From contig JBANSL010000002.1 of the NCBI GenBank assembly GCA_037127255.1, positions 11,576,001-11,640,000 of the forward strand: a stretch of 64,000 nt of DNA. The letters are read 5' to 3'. Position numbers and translations under genes: made by a program. Shown here one piece after another: positions 46,226 to 58,639 of this stretch (position 1 is its first letter; the number at the start of each line of letters is the position of its first letter). Under the pieces are notes generated by a model. It had not been told where the DNA came from. It ran no database searches and saw only the letters and a list, made by a program, of their open reading frames with translations. Source of the stretch: Persicaria tinctoria (Eukaryota; Streptophyta; Magnoliopsida; Caryophyllales; Polygonaceae).

Positions 46226-49200
46226 TCAAATTGTGGCCACAAGGGCTAAAGGAAAAGTATCATACAAGAGACGGAAAACATGAGTGGAGATAAGCCGAAT
46301 GACCACCTCAGATGGAACATGATTATCATCAAACACCTTTGCATTTCGTGCTCGCCATATGAAGTAGACCGCCGAGGAGAGGGTAAACCTGTGGGCTTGA
46401 GCACGAACACCTGTACCCTTGACCGACCTCTTCATCCACTGGATAGCATCCGAGAGTGAAGAAGCTGCATTGGGCACCCCGAATCTAGATCGGACAGCAC
46501 TCCATATAGTCATTGAGTACGGGCAAGCAAATAACACATGGTCCAAAGTCTCAAGGTCATGACCACAAAACCGACAAGAATGATCCAAGTCTAGGTAGTA
46601 GAGGCGATCAAATGTTGAAAGGCGACCCAACACCGCCAACCACAACACAAACATATGCTTTGGAGTGTTATGCTTGACCCATACCTCTTTAAACCATGGA
46701 ACCGGAGGCCACTTGTCCCTAAGCGCGTCATACGCTCTTGAGACGCTGAACCTCCCATCAATACACCAAGACTCAAGCAACTCAAAAACCTCTCGGTCTC
46801 TATCCTCAATGGATGCGACTTTATCTCAAGCAGCAATGATGCCTTTTATCAACGGAGAATCACGCCTATGCGCCGTCCACTCCATAACATCGGTCACCTC
46901 CAAGTAACGATGATGCACCCATCGAACCCACATGCTATCTCGGAGCGAAGCAATATGCCAAAAGTGCTTAGACATAAAGCTTGTGTTCCATGTTCGAAGG
47001 TCCCGAAGATCAAGGCCTCCCTCAGCCCTTGGCAAGCATACTCTTGTCCATCGAACCTTGGGCTTACTCCATAAAAAATTCCGACATAGCGCTTCAAGTC
47101 TGGATATGATTTCTGAAGGAATCGAGAGCATTGAGAGCCAAAACGCCTCATTCCCCTGCAAAACAGAAGCAATAAGCTCCTTCCTTCCTGCGAAGGAGAT
47201 GCACTTTTTCGCCCAAGAAGTAAGACGCCTCCCAATCTTATCCATAAGCGGTTGATAGTGCATAACTCAGAGACCATGTGGACTGATCGGGATTCCCAAG
47301 TAACGAAATGGAAATGATCCTTCTCTAAAACCGGTGATTGCTAATAATGAAGCTCTCTCCGAGTACGGGACCGAAGCAAGGAAGACTGATGACTTAGCTA
47401 AGTTAACCTGTAAGCCCGAGATTTCCTCAAAGGACGCCAAGCACCCCATAAGAATCCGGATCGAAGCGTCATCCCCTCGACAAAACATGACAACATCATC
47501 TGCAAATATGAGGTGAGAAAGCCGCATCTTTTCACAATTCTGGTGAAACCGGAATTCAGTCCGAGCGGTTTCCTTCTTGATCATTCTAGACAAGAACTCC
47601 ATGCAAATGACGAATAATAAGGGCGAAAGAGGATCACCTTGGCGTAAACCCCGTTTGCCTTGAAAAAATCCATAGATGCCCTGATTGATCTTGACCGAAT
47701 AAGAAGCAGTCGTGACGCATTCCAACACCCAAGCAATAAACTTGGCAGGCAACCCGATCTCCGTCATAGCAAACTTAAGGAAACTCCAAGAGATAGTGTC
47801 ATAAGCTTTCGCTAGATCCACATTAAGAAAACAGCGCCTCGTGTCCCTCTTGACGTTATAACTCCTAAGCAATTCTTGGACAAGGAATACATTGTCCGAC
47901 ATGAGCCGTCCCTCCACAAACGCATTCTGAGCCTGGTCGATAACGCTACCAAGGCACCTCCCCAATCTGGATGTCATGATCTTCGTGATGATCTTATAGA
48001 CAAGATTGCAACACGCAATAGGCCGAAAATGCTCTACACGAAGGGGATTATCCACCTTAGGGATCAATGCTATGGTGGTGTGGTTTAGTTGACGAAGAAG
48101 CTTTCCATTGCGAAAGAACTCCTTCACCGCCGCACAAACCTCACCACCAACAACCTCCCATGCCGCTTTAAAGAACCTAGCCGAGTAACCATCCGGACCC
48201 GGAGCCTTCTCATCCCCCATAGCCCACAACGCCTGTTTAATCTCGGCATTTGATACTGAGGTTTCCAACATACTAGCATCTTCCGAGGATACCGTGGCTC
48301 CATGAGCAAACCTCCGACTCAAATTTCCCGAAACCTCAACCTCCGACCCAAAAAGAGATTGGAAGAATGAAATGAATTCAAGACTCACCTCATATTCAAA
48401 AGTTGTTCGGCTCCCATCGGCCTTAACAATAGATGTGAGGGCACGACGCTTCCCATTTGCACGCATCAGTACATGAAAAAACTTAGTCCCTCGATCACTC
48501 TCAAGGACGTACTTAGCTTTTGTATTCTGCGAAAGGAAGGATCTCTCGGCATTGTGTAACCGCTGCGCCTTGAGCTTAGCTGTCTCGGCAATGCTATAAA
48601 ACAGCTCGGAACCCGGGTTCAAACGCAGATCATCCAAGGCTTGAGCATAATGATGCTTATCATTCTCCGACCTCGAAGAGATGTGACTAAACTCCCTAGA
48701 ATTCAATCCCTTGAGTGGTCCTTTCAACGCCTTTAAAAGCTTACAAAGTCGATACTGATAAGAGCATGCAGCCTCCGTTTTCCACTTATCCCGCACAATG
48801 CGTTCAAAGCTATCATGATCGGCCCACATATTATAGAACTTAAAGGAGCCCCTCCGCCCATGCACCTCCTTACTCAATGTAGTGATCGACATCTTATGGT
48901 CCGAAAGCAACCATTTCTCAACAAATTCCGTAAAGCATGAAGTATCCTGGTGCAGCCAAGCATCATTAAGAAGGACCCTATCCAGGCGACTCCAAATCCT
49001 CTTATTCGTCCAAGTGAACACATCCGAACTCATGGATTGAGCATCCACTAATCCGAGACCCTGACATGCTTCAACCATGTCTTTGCATTCATACATAGTC
49101 ACCGGTTCCCCATTAATTCTCTCATCCGGACTCATGACGTTATTGAAATCCCCAGAAACAATCCAAGGAAGCCTAAACAAATCGAAAGCATCTGAAACAG

Positions 49201-49570
49201 CCTCCCAAATGCCTCGTCTCTCCACCACCGAGTGGAGACCATAGACAAAACAAATACCAAATCGCAGCCCTGATGTTCTACACGTAGCAACTCCAGCAAT
49301 GTGTTGAGAAGAAGCACCATGCACCTCAAAATCAATCAAAAACGGGTCCCAACAAACCAAGATCCGGCCACGAACATGAAGATGAAAGTTAGTAACAAAC
49401 CTCCATCCGTCGGACAAAGAATCAACAAACGATTTTCCTTCAGCCACACTCCTGAGTTTGGTTTCAAACAAACCGCAAATATGAGCCTTGCTATCACGAA
49501 TAACCTTCCGAACATCACTTTGTTTCGGGGGATGATTAAGCCCCCTTACATTCCATGATAAGATAATCAT
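46226..49570 (-). pseudogene. LINE ORF2: endonuclease-reverse transcriptase with two in-frame TGA codons
   Basis: The 1,114-codon frame starts MIILSWNVRGLNHPPKQ at 49,570. Residues 1-230 are an endonuclease (ETKLR, SGDFNNVM, WSRLDRVL, SDHKMS). Reverse transcriptase follows (PGPDGYSARFFKAAW, FRPIACCNLVYKIITKIM, NVDLAKAYDTISW, GLRQGDPLSPLLF, and an intact FADD near residue 690). The C-terminal zinc-binding region has CRFCG and LDHVLFACP. Translation is cut by TGA at 47,267-47,269 (residue 768) and 46,826-46,828 (residue 915). The frame is otherwise unbroken to the final stop. A CGA (Arg) codon turned to TGA by one C-to-T change would explain both. Confidence 0.95.
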
Positions 49571-51570
49571 ATATGCACATCCTTGTGCATAGATCCTCCC
49601 TGACCTTGCCGACCTCCTTTATTGCCCTTAGTCTTTTTAGGAGACCACTTAGTCTCGGCATCCTTCTGCGCATCCCTTTGCGCCTGACGTTGAGCCCTCT
49701 TCTTTGCCGATTTAGACATGACCTTCTCAAACGATTCCTCCTCATGACCTCCACCACCTCTTCTAACCTCGGAAGAGTTGTCCGAGTCGTCATCATCATC
49801 CTCAACCCGAGGAATCTCCTCCTCCGACGAGGGTCCATTAGGTACCGAGTCATCCCTACTCTCACCATTATTAGTGCCTTGGTCAGGGACCTCAGCACCG
49901 CTCTCTCGTTGATTCCCTCCCAAGTTCTCATCAGGTGTTTCACTCTCACCACTCACATGTGTTTCCCCAAATACATGATGTGTATTATCCCCACTCTTAG
50001 GATGACTAGTACCTTCATGACCCTCGTTGTTGGAATGAGTCTCACCCGAAGTTCGGGACAAATGATCCTTCTTGTTAGAGTCATCCGATGGTGGTGCACT
50101 CTCCTTCTCACCACTACCACCCTCCGTATTCAGTCCATCACCTTTCCGGGTATCACCCTTCGAGGCCTTAGAGTCTCGGCGATTATGAACCCCAACACGG
50201 GCTCTCTTCTCATTAAAGGAACAAGCAGATTCTGCATGACCAAATGTACAACATACCTTGCAATAAAAAGGCTCATTTTCAACAACAAACTTGCACACAA
50301 TGTTGTCATCATCATCATCAAAATAAATAGTATGCTCACGGACTAAATCCTGAGCAAAATTGATCTCCACCAAGACTCTCGCATAAGTTCCCCATTTCCT
50401 TTCCTCGGTCACTTTGTCCATGAACAAGGGCTTCCCAACATAAGACGCCACTTTACCAAGCACATCCGGTGTCCAATAAGTCCTAGGGAGGCCATAGAAC
50501 CTAACCCATAAAGGAATGGTCGCTATGTCCTTCCTATTGAAAGCAAATCTGTCGGGGATCGGTTTCAAGACGAGGGGCTTACCATGGATGAGATACGGCC
50601 CACCTTTCAAGACCTTGTTGCAATCCTGCTCCGATTCAAACGTAAAAATCATCCATCCAGCTTCGACCCTAAACTTGCACTTCACACCCCAAGATTTCTT
50701 CAATTCATTAATCAAGAAGTTGCCAGGAAAGTACCCTACGAATTGCCCCAGGAGGGACCATCCCCACACTACCTCCTTCGGAATAGCTTCGTCTCTCTTG
50801 AGGACGAGTCTTTCCGCTGGTTTAACATACTCAAGCTTTCCTCCCAACCCAGCATTCAAGAAAATTTTCGGTGATTTCTTACTCCAAGCATTCACAAGCG
50901 GCTCACCTTGGGCACCACCATTCGCTCCCGAAGAGGACGCATTAGGATGACCTGAACCATTTGCCTTGGATGATGATGCACCACCAGCACTCCCTCCAAC
51001 CATAGTAGTCTTCGGGAGGTGATCATCATCGCTGTTGCTAGTCGCATGAGCCTTGCCACTACCAGCAGCATGAGAGCCGGGAGCATTGGCGCTATCACTA
51101 GTCCCCTTAGCACCATCAGCATCAGCACCGGGAGCTTTAGAAGCGCCACCCTCAGCGTTTGGAACCTGAGCATCAACCCGGGGGCCCTTAGCGCTACGCG
51201 TGGTGCGAGACCGCTCCTGGCGAACTCGAGCATCACAGGATCTGCTCCGTGTGCCAAGGGCACCCGATTGTCGTGTTGATCCTCGCAATGGGGGAAACTC
51301 GTCATCCTCGTCCACGTCCGAAAGAACGGAACGATCAAACCCCAGCTGCTCCCCGACGACGTCTTTGCCATTGATCTTGTCAATCGTTGAACCCGACTTT
51401 GAACTAGACGAATCCGAATTCTTGATCTTAGACTTACGGGGTGGCTTCCTCACATATGTATTGATGGGAGGTTGAACATATGTATTATCAGCATTACCTT
51501 CAACAGACTTATTATCAGCATCATTCTTGGACAAATCAGTCTCGGCTTGGCTCTTAGACTTAGTCGCCAT
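49567..51570 (-). CDS. LINE ORF1: DUF4283 and CCHC zinc-knuckle RNA-binding protein
   Basis: 667 residues from the ATG at 51,570 (MATKSKSQAETD); an upstream TTG extension is ignored. Residues 1-240 are low-complexity Ser/Gly/Ala/Asp-rich. About 255-410 is the DUF4283 domain typical of plant L1 ORF1 proteins (WGWSLLGQFVGYFPGNFL, GWMIFTFESEQDC, PLWVRFYGLP). A single CCHC knuckle CKVCCTFGHAESAC lies near residue 437. An acidic/Ser-rich linker follows, and the C-terminus is strongly basic (KSAKKRAQRQAQRDAQK). It should bind the LINE RNA in the ribonucleoprotein particle. The frame is unbroken, and its stop overlaps the ORF2 start. Confidence 0.93.
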   Translation of the reverse strand: MATKSKSQAETDLSKNDADNKSVEGNADNTYVQPPINTYVRKPPRKSKIKNSDSSSSKSGSTIDKINGKDVVGEQLGFDRSVLSDVDEDDEFPPLRGSTRQSGALGTRSRSCDARVRQERSRTTRSAKGPRVDAQVPNAEGGASKAPGADADGAKGTSDSANAPGSHAAGSGKAHATSNSDDDHLPKTTMVGGSAGGASSSKANGSGHPNASSSGANGGAQGEPLVNAWSKKSPKIFLNAGLGGKLEYVKPAERLVLKRDEAIPKEVVWGWSLLGQFVGYFPGNFLINELKKSWGVKCKFRVEAGWMIFTFESEQDCNKVLKGGPYLIHGKPLVLKPIPDRFAFNRKDIATIPLWVRFYGLPRTYWTPDVLGKVASYVGKPLFMDKVTEERKWGTYARVLVEINFAQDLVREHTIYFDDDDDNIVCKFVVENEPFYCKVCCTFGHAESACSFNEKRARVGVHNRRDSKASKGDTRKGDGLNTEGGSGEKESAPPSDDSNKKDHLSRTSGETHSNNEGHEGTSHPKSGDNTHHVFGETHVSGESETPDENLGGNQRESGAEVPDQGTNNGESRDDSVPNGPSSEEEIPRVEDDDDDSDNSSEVRRGGGGHEEESFEKVMSKSAKKRAQRQAQRDAQKDAETKWSPKKTKGNKGGRQGQGGSMHKDVHI

Positions 51571-51732
51571 GATCCAAAAACAAAAAACCACCAGCCACGG
51601 TGGCCAAACTCCAATCAACCTCCGTCAAGCTGCCGAAAAACAGTTTCTAGGACAAAAACAGAGGTGGTTATGTGACGGTTATGAGAATTCCAGGTGGTTA
51701 TGGCGTATTCTGGCAAGGGAAGAGGAGAAAAA

Positions 51733-51880
51733 CCACCAATCCAAGAGCTCCTAGATGAGGCAGTTGAGCAGTTTGATATGCCAAGGGATGGCCCTATTGT
51801 GCTTCCGTGGGAAGCAAACTTTGTGGAGTATGCTCTTTCTCTTATCCAAAGGCATGCCAGTGATGAGCTACCTTTTATAC
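51733..51880 (+). pseudogene. SAUR (small auxin-up RNA) C-terminal fragment
   Basis: The frame encodes IQELLDEAVEQFDMPRDGP and IVLPWEANFVEYALSLIQRH. The layout matches the C-terminal half of plant SAUR proteins: F.ELL..AEEEFG, DGPI.LPC, F.EYALSLIQR. The Cys of LPC is Trp here, and the N-terminal part (with the HP.F core) is missing, apparently cut off near the 5' end of the neighbouring LINE. A MITE interrupts the sequence at 51,884. SAUR proteins are short auxin-response regulators; this copy cannot encode one. Confidence 0.6.
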
Positions 51881-51883
51881 TAA

Positions 51884-52130
51884 GGGTCCGTATGGGTCGG
51901 GGTTAAAAAATGACTAAAATTTTTAAACAGGTTAAAGTTAAAAATTTAACCTCAAATAAGGTTAAAATTTTGTGTGAAATATAAACCCCGTATGGGATGA
52001 AAAACAGTTTATTTGCAAAAAGTGGAGTTTATTTGGTTGTAATTAAGGGTATAATTGTATTTTCAAATCAAATAAACCCCAAAACCACCAAAAAAAGCTA
52101 TCAAAAGTGACTTATTTTTTAAGTCCCAAC
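51884..52130. mobile_element. Left half of a PIF/Harbinger-like MITE with TAA target duplication
   Basis: The element starts GGGTCCGTATGGGTCGGGG, directly after TAA (51,881-51,883). Its partner terminus at 63,289 reads, reverse-complemented, GGGTGTGTATGG and is followed by TAA (63,290-63,292). A 3-bp TAA/TTA duplication with GGG(T/C)-type ends is the pattern of Tourist/PIF elements. The unit is rich in short inverted repeats such as GGTTAAAATTTT. Confidence 0.6.
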
Positions 52131-53325
52131 TAGCTTAGTACCCCGTGCATTGCACGGATCTTTTTTAAAAATATGTGTTTATAAAATTTCATTTATTATT
52201 TCTTCATCGATATCAAAACTTGTAACCATCCAACATACATATGGAAATAATAATCTTGCATTAAAAAATGAATAGGGATTTGAATTCTTGTATATAGCAT
52301 GTGGTGGAAAACATCCGTATAAAAAAGAGTCACAAATGTATTTTCTCTAGCAAACTGATAAGAAGAAGAAATAAATAAAAAATAATTAAAGATACATTAC
52401 CTAAACAATAGAACCTATGAGATTTGGTTTTATCTTTTAATTAACATACATATGGTTCAAAATTAAATGAATGAATCAATTTTGAGTTATTTATCTAAAA
52501 AAATAGAAATTAAAACTAAAACCGAAATATTCTATAGTAATTTGTGGAATAAAAAATATAACAAAAAAAAATCAAATCAAATATTTTCTTGAGCAAATGG
52601 CAAGTTATAATGTAATCAAATTTGATTTTTTGAGATAAATATGATTTTATTTGATCTTATCTAGTGAATATCTGAACTAACAAACAAATCATATCTTAAG
52701 TGATTTATTTAGCAAAATCTTCCATAAATTTAATTATATAACCATGGCTAAATTGTAATTGAAAATCTAAAATTTATTGATTAAAAAGTGGTTCAAAAGA
52801 TTAATTAGCAAATTCTTCCATAAATTTAATTATATAACCATGAGAATATACGGAGTATGTTTGAACGAATACAACTAACTAAAACCATAAATAAAATAAA
52901 TGAAATCCGCATTAGCTTGCCCCTATATTTATAAGATGAAACCAAAAGATTAATTAGATAACTTCTAATCAAATCGAATTGGAAGTATTTAGTGTTACGT
53001 TGAATGATTTCACGTACATCTTGACTAAGGATTCCACGTAGCAACACAAAGTCGATCGATTTCACATCAATTTTCCGAGTAGTTAAGCACAACTGGACAT
53101 AATTCCAGGTAGAATCAATGGAATCGTAATTAATCGGATAAACTGAGAAGGAAAATAAGAGAGGGAAGTTGGGGTGGGATTAAAATCAAGTAAATTAGGG
53201 TAGAATTAATAACCTGCATCTGCAAATATGATTATGTTAGATTAAGATATACGGAGTAAAAGCAACACAGCAGCACAAAAGCAAATGAATATACTCCGTA
53301 AAAATGTGAACAATTGAATCAGGAA

Positions 53326-56300
53326 TGTAACGGCCCAGAATTATGATTTCCGGGTTACGTTTCAAGGGATAAAACCCCTTGTTCGGATCTTGCAATCCAG
53401 GTACGGGTCGAGGTTTCAAACTCATTTTAAGATTTGTAGAAAGAGGGATCTCAAACCCTAAAACCTCGAAGGGCCGTTGGGTACCCTTAACCTGTCCTAA
53501 GACTACGTCGTGGAAACCATTTCAAAACGGAAGTAAAGCGGAAGTAAAGTACAGATACAAGTGCCACGGCGGAGCCGGGTCAAAACGGAGTCAAAAGTAT
53601 ACTTCCAAACAATATAATCAGAGTCTGGTGAAGTCTATAACTCCCGCGCCCACTTTCCGCCGACAAAATGACCCGCGCAATAAGCAACAGCAACGATAGG
53701 ATGAACATAATAATTCCTAAAAAAATTGATTTGGGGCGGGATCAGATCGATGCCCACTTTCTCTGCATCCCAACCATAAGCACACATATACGCTATACCT
53801 AATAAAGATGCTCTAATGCAGTACGAAATTCAAACACACTAGCATGCTCCTAGTTCATAATAATGTGCAGAAGTACTGTAAAGGGCCCAAGACAATGCCA
53901 AGTGACATATCCCTCTCCTACCTCCACCCCTTCCGACAGGCGGAGACTGGCCAGCTCGTGAATGCATTCATTCATAATAGGGCGGCACGCATGCCTAACC
54001 CGCTCCACCATAAAGCCCGCAGGCATATCATGATAATAATATAAGGAAGTACTCGATTGACTCAGGGTACCCGATGAGGCTGGGCTACCCTATGACCCTA
54101 GCAAAGACTTCTAGGACTATCACAGATAACGGCCGTTCTGTTTACATACGCACAAAGAAATAGAATGCTCAACGATCGATGCAACCTAGCATGGTACTAC
54201 ATGGCATGCTGATCATGAATGCAACACCTAGTATATCATGCACCTATAGCAGGGAATCACTCTATTCAATCTGAGTAAGCTCCGAAGAGACTTACCTGAA
54301 GATGCAGAACAACAATATAACACGAGCAAGGCCCAAATGAAAGTCCAAAGCAATCCGGAAGCAATACACACCTATCATCAAGTCATTTCCATAAGCTACC
54401 AGACCAATATTCATACACACGATTCCCAAGTTCTCAATATACTCAAAACCAAACGGTGATAAAACTATTTTCCAAAACCTTTCCGCTACGATCAACATTA
54501 ACCAAAAATCATTTACTTCCAATCAACCCCATTGATAAAATCGTACCAACCATATTTTCCAAGCTCTTACATCCCAAATTAAGTCAACTCATATTCAAAA
54601 TAATTTCTCAAATCATACTTGGCTAAATTCCGACATTTGACATTTAAACCTTAAAACCACTTTCTCAAAATCTTATTATAGAATTAATTCCGGCATTTTG
54701 GTTTCAACACATCAAATCCTTTAAGGAACATTTTCGAACGACTTAAAACATTTTCTAAATAATTTAGCAACAATGTTTATCTAAAATAAACATTTAAATA
54801 AATCCATCTTTATTAAACCATATTTATAAAGCAACATTTATCTATAATAATACCATAATATAATATAACCCATATATAAAATCTCCCAAAATACCCATCT
54901 TAACATATATAAATATCAAAATTTAAATAACAACAACCCATCAATTAAACCCAACATAAAAGGCCCAAAAAAAACATCCCAGACCCGGATTCGTTGCCCA
55001 GCCCAAACCGAAAGTAAAAAGGGGTGCCCAGGCTCTCAAATCTGACGGCCCAAAGAGAAAGACCCGACCCGCCCACAAAAGGAAAGAAAGAATCCAGAGC
55101 CCATACCCGATTTCCACAATGATGGAGCCCCAAACCCGAAACCCTTACCCGGAAAGCCCAGCCCAGCTAAAGGAAAAAAAAGAGGAAACGGATCTCAACC
55201 TGCCTCTTCCTCACAACGGAGAACAGACGACGGAGACGGAAGAAGCGGAACGAAACCCAGGCTCCGGGGTGACTCCTCTCCGACCCAAGCTCACCCCATC
55301 AGACCGACTCGACATCCCGACCACCCCGGCCCCGGTAAGACCCAAACGCGAGGGAAAGAAAGGAAGAAAGGAAGGATTACCGAGATCGGCGCGATTCCGA
55401 CAGGCTCCGGCTGAAATGGCGGATTTCCGACCACCAGGGCTCGATGGGAGGTCGATTGAGGGCCTAGGAATGGCGAGAGTTGAGTTCGAGTGCGATTGAG
55501 GAGGATTGGCATCGAAATTGACGAGAAAACCGAAAACAGACCTTGAACGGAAAAGGGAAAGGGGGTTCTCGTACGGCGCCGGCGGCTCTCCGACCGCTCC
55601 TGGGTGCTCACGGCGGCCTGTCTGCGTTCTCGGATGTCGGAGGAGGCTGAGGCCGATGCTGCTTCTACTGCCTGTCCAGGGAGGAGGAGGTAGTGGCAGT
55701 GGTGCTCGGAACCGGAAAACAGGGAAGGGCCAGCGCTAATTGGCTCGTCTAGAGGGCTCTCCTGGCGGCTTCCTTGACCCGCCGATGTCGAGGGAGACGA
55801 TGGAGAATCCTGCTGCTGCTGCTCGTCGGAGAACGGAAGGAAAGCGGAGGCCTTGGTGCTCGGATCACGGCAAGGGAAGCTGGTGGATGCGGTTGGTAAT
55901 TTAATTAATACAAGGCTGCTGGGTTTTTCTGATTGAGCAGAGATGAAACAGGAGAGAGGGAGGGATTGGTTGTCTTTGTGGGATTTGGTGTGGGAGATGA
56001 AAGAAAATGAGGGCAGGAGGGTGGGTTCATAGAGACATAGAGTGAAATCTGAGCATAAGAGGACCACCTACAGGCTACAGCTGTACAATACAGGAGGAGG
56101 AATGAGATTCCGTCCTATCGACATCTGTGTGAGAGAGAGGAAAAGAGAGAGGGAGAGAGAGGGAAAAAGAAAATAAAGAGAAGAAAATAGGAGAGGAGAA
56201 TTGAGGGTTGTTGTTTGTCCACTTGTGTTTGTTATTTTTCAATGGTCAAAGAATCTTACTTTTATGAAGAGAGAATTGTTGTTTGTTTCTCAAATGAAGG

Positions 56301-56582
56301 GGATCAAAGAATGAGGGAGGAAATGAGACGATAGGATAAGATGGGTTGGATCAATTGTAGAGATCTAGGTAAGAATTGGTGATAAGAGACGGAAAGAATT
56401 TTCGAATCCCGAGGAGATAGACGGATTCAATCGTTAAAGTTAAAAATTGGGCCGGAATTTGCTTTAAGAATTTCGAGCTCGATTCATTAAATTTATGACG
56501 AGTTTTTCTTAAATTATCCAAATTAAATTCATTTTATTTTATATATTTTTAAATAGTTATTTTAAAAATCCGGGCCTTTACA
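53326..56582 (-). mobile_element. Solo LTR, same family as the LARD, opposite orientation
   Basis: On the minus strand the LTR starts TGTAAAGGCCCGGATTTTTA and ends with CGTAACCCGGAAATCATAAT, then TCTGGGCCGTTACA, matching the LTRs at 30.0 and 38.4 kb. The 5-bp duplication AGGAA flanks it (53,321-53,325 and 56,583-56,587). At 3,257 bp it is nearly 400 bp longer than the LARD LTRs, and its sequence is clearly diverged in the middle, so it is an older member. A single LTR with duplication indicates LTR-LTR recombination. Open frames within (for example minus 56,067-55,291) have no known domain. Confidence 0.92.
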
Positions 56583-57189
56583 AGGAAGAGTTAGGGTAGT
56601 ATTTATAACAGTAGTAGTGTAGTACTACGATTTTGGCGATGCGAATACTTTTTTTTAAAATTTCAAAATTCAAAATTGTAACCAAATCAGATTAGTTGAT
56701 CTAAAGAATTGGAAAAACAAAAACTGATTTCAAAATTCAAAATTTTAACCAAATCAGAGATCATTGATTTTAGATATCTACTTTGAATTAATAAATAATT
56801 GTAAATAAAAATAAAAATTGACTAATCTCATTAATAACAATCTGAAACTTGGAATGGACTAATCTGATTTAAAAAAAAATTATTTTAGTGATAAGATTGC
56901 AATAGATCCAGTAAGAGATTACATTACAAAGTGATAAGATTTGTGATTAAAAAAAACAAAGTGATAAGATCTGCGTAAGATTCTAGATTCTGGATTTGCA
57001 TATATCATCGTGCAAACAATAAGATTACGTTTTGGTTAGTTAGTTATTTTAGATATGGCATATCAATTAGGCTAATTAGTAATTTAATTTTTAAATATAA
57101 TTCTTTTTTATTATTAATCTTAAATAAAAAAAAGCTAACAAATCCTACCAATTAAAAAATCTTAAAAAAAAACTAACAAATCCTACTTT

Positions 57190-57243
57190 AAAGGAGAAGC
57201 CGCCACATGTCGTAGGCGACTTCTCCTTTAGTATTATAACTAG
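57190..57243 (+). mobile_element. Helitron-like 3' terminus
   Basis: A 15-bp stem (AAAGGAGAAGCCGCC pairing with GGCGACTTCTCCTTT, one G-T or mismatch) with a 10-base loop is followed about 11 bases later by CTAG and then T. A hairpin just upstream of CTRR with insertion before T is the hallmark of Helitron 3' ends. The 5' end (TC..) could not be identified. Confidence 0.5.
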
Positions 57244-58010
57244 TAGAGTACCCGTGCCTGAGGCACGGGAGTACACGAATACATTATAATCAATATGCAT
57301 ATGTTATAATTAGTTTTTCAAACTTGCGATCTTGTGACATACTTTTTAAAATTTGAATTTAGAAAATATTATGCGATTAAGTAATTTACCATGCATTTTT
57401 AGGCGGTACATTTTCATATATAGATTTCTAACCATAATTGTTTTGATCAATGCTATCATTCCTCATTCTCATCTTGATTGCCATCATCCTTCTCATCACT
57501 TCCGGCCATGTTTTATTTAATATAATGTTTCCCTTATAATCCTCTTTATCTCCATCTTCCTTAACTTCTTCAATTAAATAATCCTCTTCAGCTTCACCAT
57601 CACCAAATATTGCATGTTTGCCTTCTACATGTGCTTGTAAATAGTATAGTAAATTTGATTATATAACTTCAAATCAATTCATAAGTTCAAAGTGTGATTT
57701 TTCCAAAAAAATAACACACATTATTTTATTTATATATGCAAAGATTGTGTATACTTTTGTTTTAATTATCTTCTAATCTTTACAGTTTGTTAGTTCTTTT
57801 CTATAATCCAGGTTATTCGTTATTGATTATATGTAAAAATTACTCTAGATAAAACAACCTTAGTAAAATGAAAGAAGAAAAATATAGATATATTGATAAA
57901 TTTGGAGAAAATGAAAAAAAAAATGAAATTGGAAGTACAAACATGATAGAAGTAACATGTTAATTTATTGTATACACTAGTGTAATACCCGTGCCTTGAA
58001 GGCACGGGAG
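57240..58010. repeat. Copies of a CTAG..ACCCGTGC hairpin motif
   Basis: CCCGTGCCTGAGGCACGGG (57,251-57,269) and a 21-base version with CCTTGAAGG centre (57,988-58,008) are perfect hairpins, each preceded by ACTAGT. A third, CCGTGCATTGCACGG, is at 52,143-52,157 after ACTAGC. They probably mark termini of one repeat family. No gene lies between them. Confidence 0.6.
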
Positions 58011-58639
58011 CTTGATCCATTTTAATTTGAACATCATTTTATATATCTATATAATACTATATATATATACGTGTTTACAACAAAAATATGTATAAAATAT
58101 TTTTTTTATAATTTATAAATTAGTTGGAAAGAGATACGATACAAATTTTGAAAATGATTTAATAAGGTAAAGTAGTAGTAATACTCAAACACACCATCTA
58201 ATATAATTTGAAATAAATATATAATTATTATCATTAGCATAGATCTAAAAAAGTAAAATATAAGCTCCCGTACAAATATTAAAAAATCATAAGCACATGA
58301 TTGTGTGAATAATTTTGAAGTTAAATATGTAGATGTACATAACTTATTGATTATTTTCATGAGAAAGATGGTTAGAAAGATAGAGAAATTAATAGTGAAA
58401 ATAAAGGTAAGATGGTAAAAAAAAGATCCTTAAAGGTAGAAAAGTGATCTAAGAAGCCTTATCCAAGATGTAAAATAAGCATTAGTAATGCTTGTGAGTC
58501 TTAAAATATTATTTATTTTTCGATAGTCATTTAAGATGTCTAAAATAAAAAAATTATAAAATAACACTTATTTGGCTCTAATTGATTTTTATAATTAATT
58601 TTTGAAATCGAATATTTACAAATTAATTATTACATGTTC

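Larger units (their letters stand above)
46016..51690 (-). mobile_element. Nearly intact L1-type LINE (minus strand)
   Basis: The poly(A) tail appears as 16 Ts at 46,016-46,031. Then, on the minus strand, come ORF1 (51,570-49,567) and ORF2 (49,570-46,226), which overlap by ATGA. The 5' leader extends to somewhere around 51,600-51,730; I could not fix a target duplication. Only two nonsense codons disable it, both in ORF2, so it is much younger than the LINE at 18.6-25.4 kb. It has no RNase H domain, in contrast to that LINE and to the remnant at 43.1 kb. Confidence 0.92.

Noticed and set aside
50516..51475. Plus-strand frames of 90-144 codons opposite LINE ORF1
   Set aside because: Shadows of the real minus-strand ORF1, which has DUF4283 and a zinc knuckle.
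55119..56067. A 258-codon minus-strand frame and a 126-codon plus-strand frame as host genes
   Set aside because: Both lie inside the solo LTR, overlap each other and have low-complexity composition without known domains.
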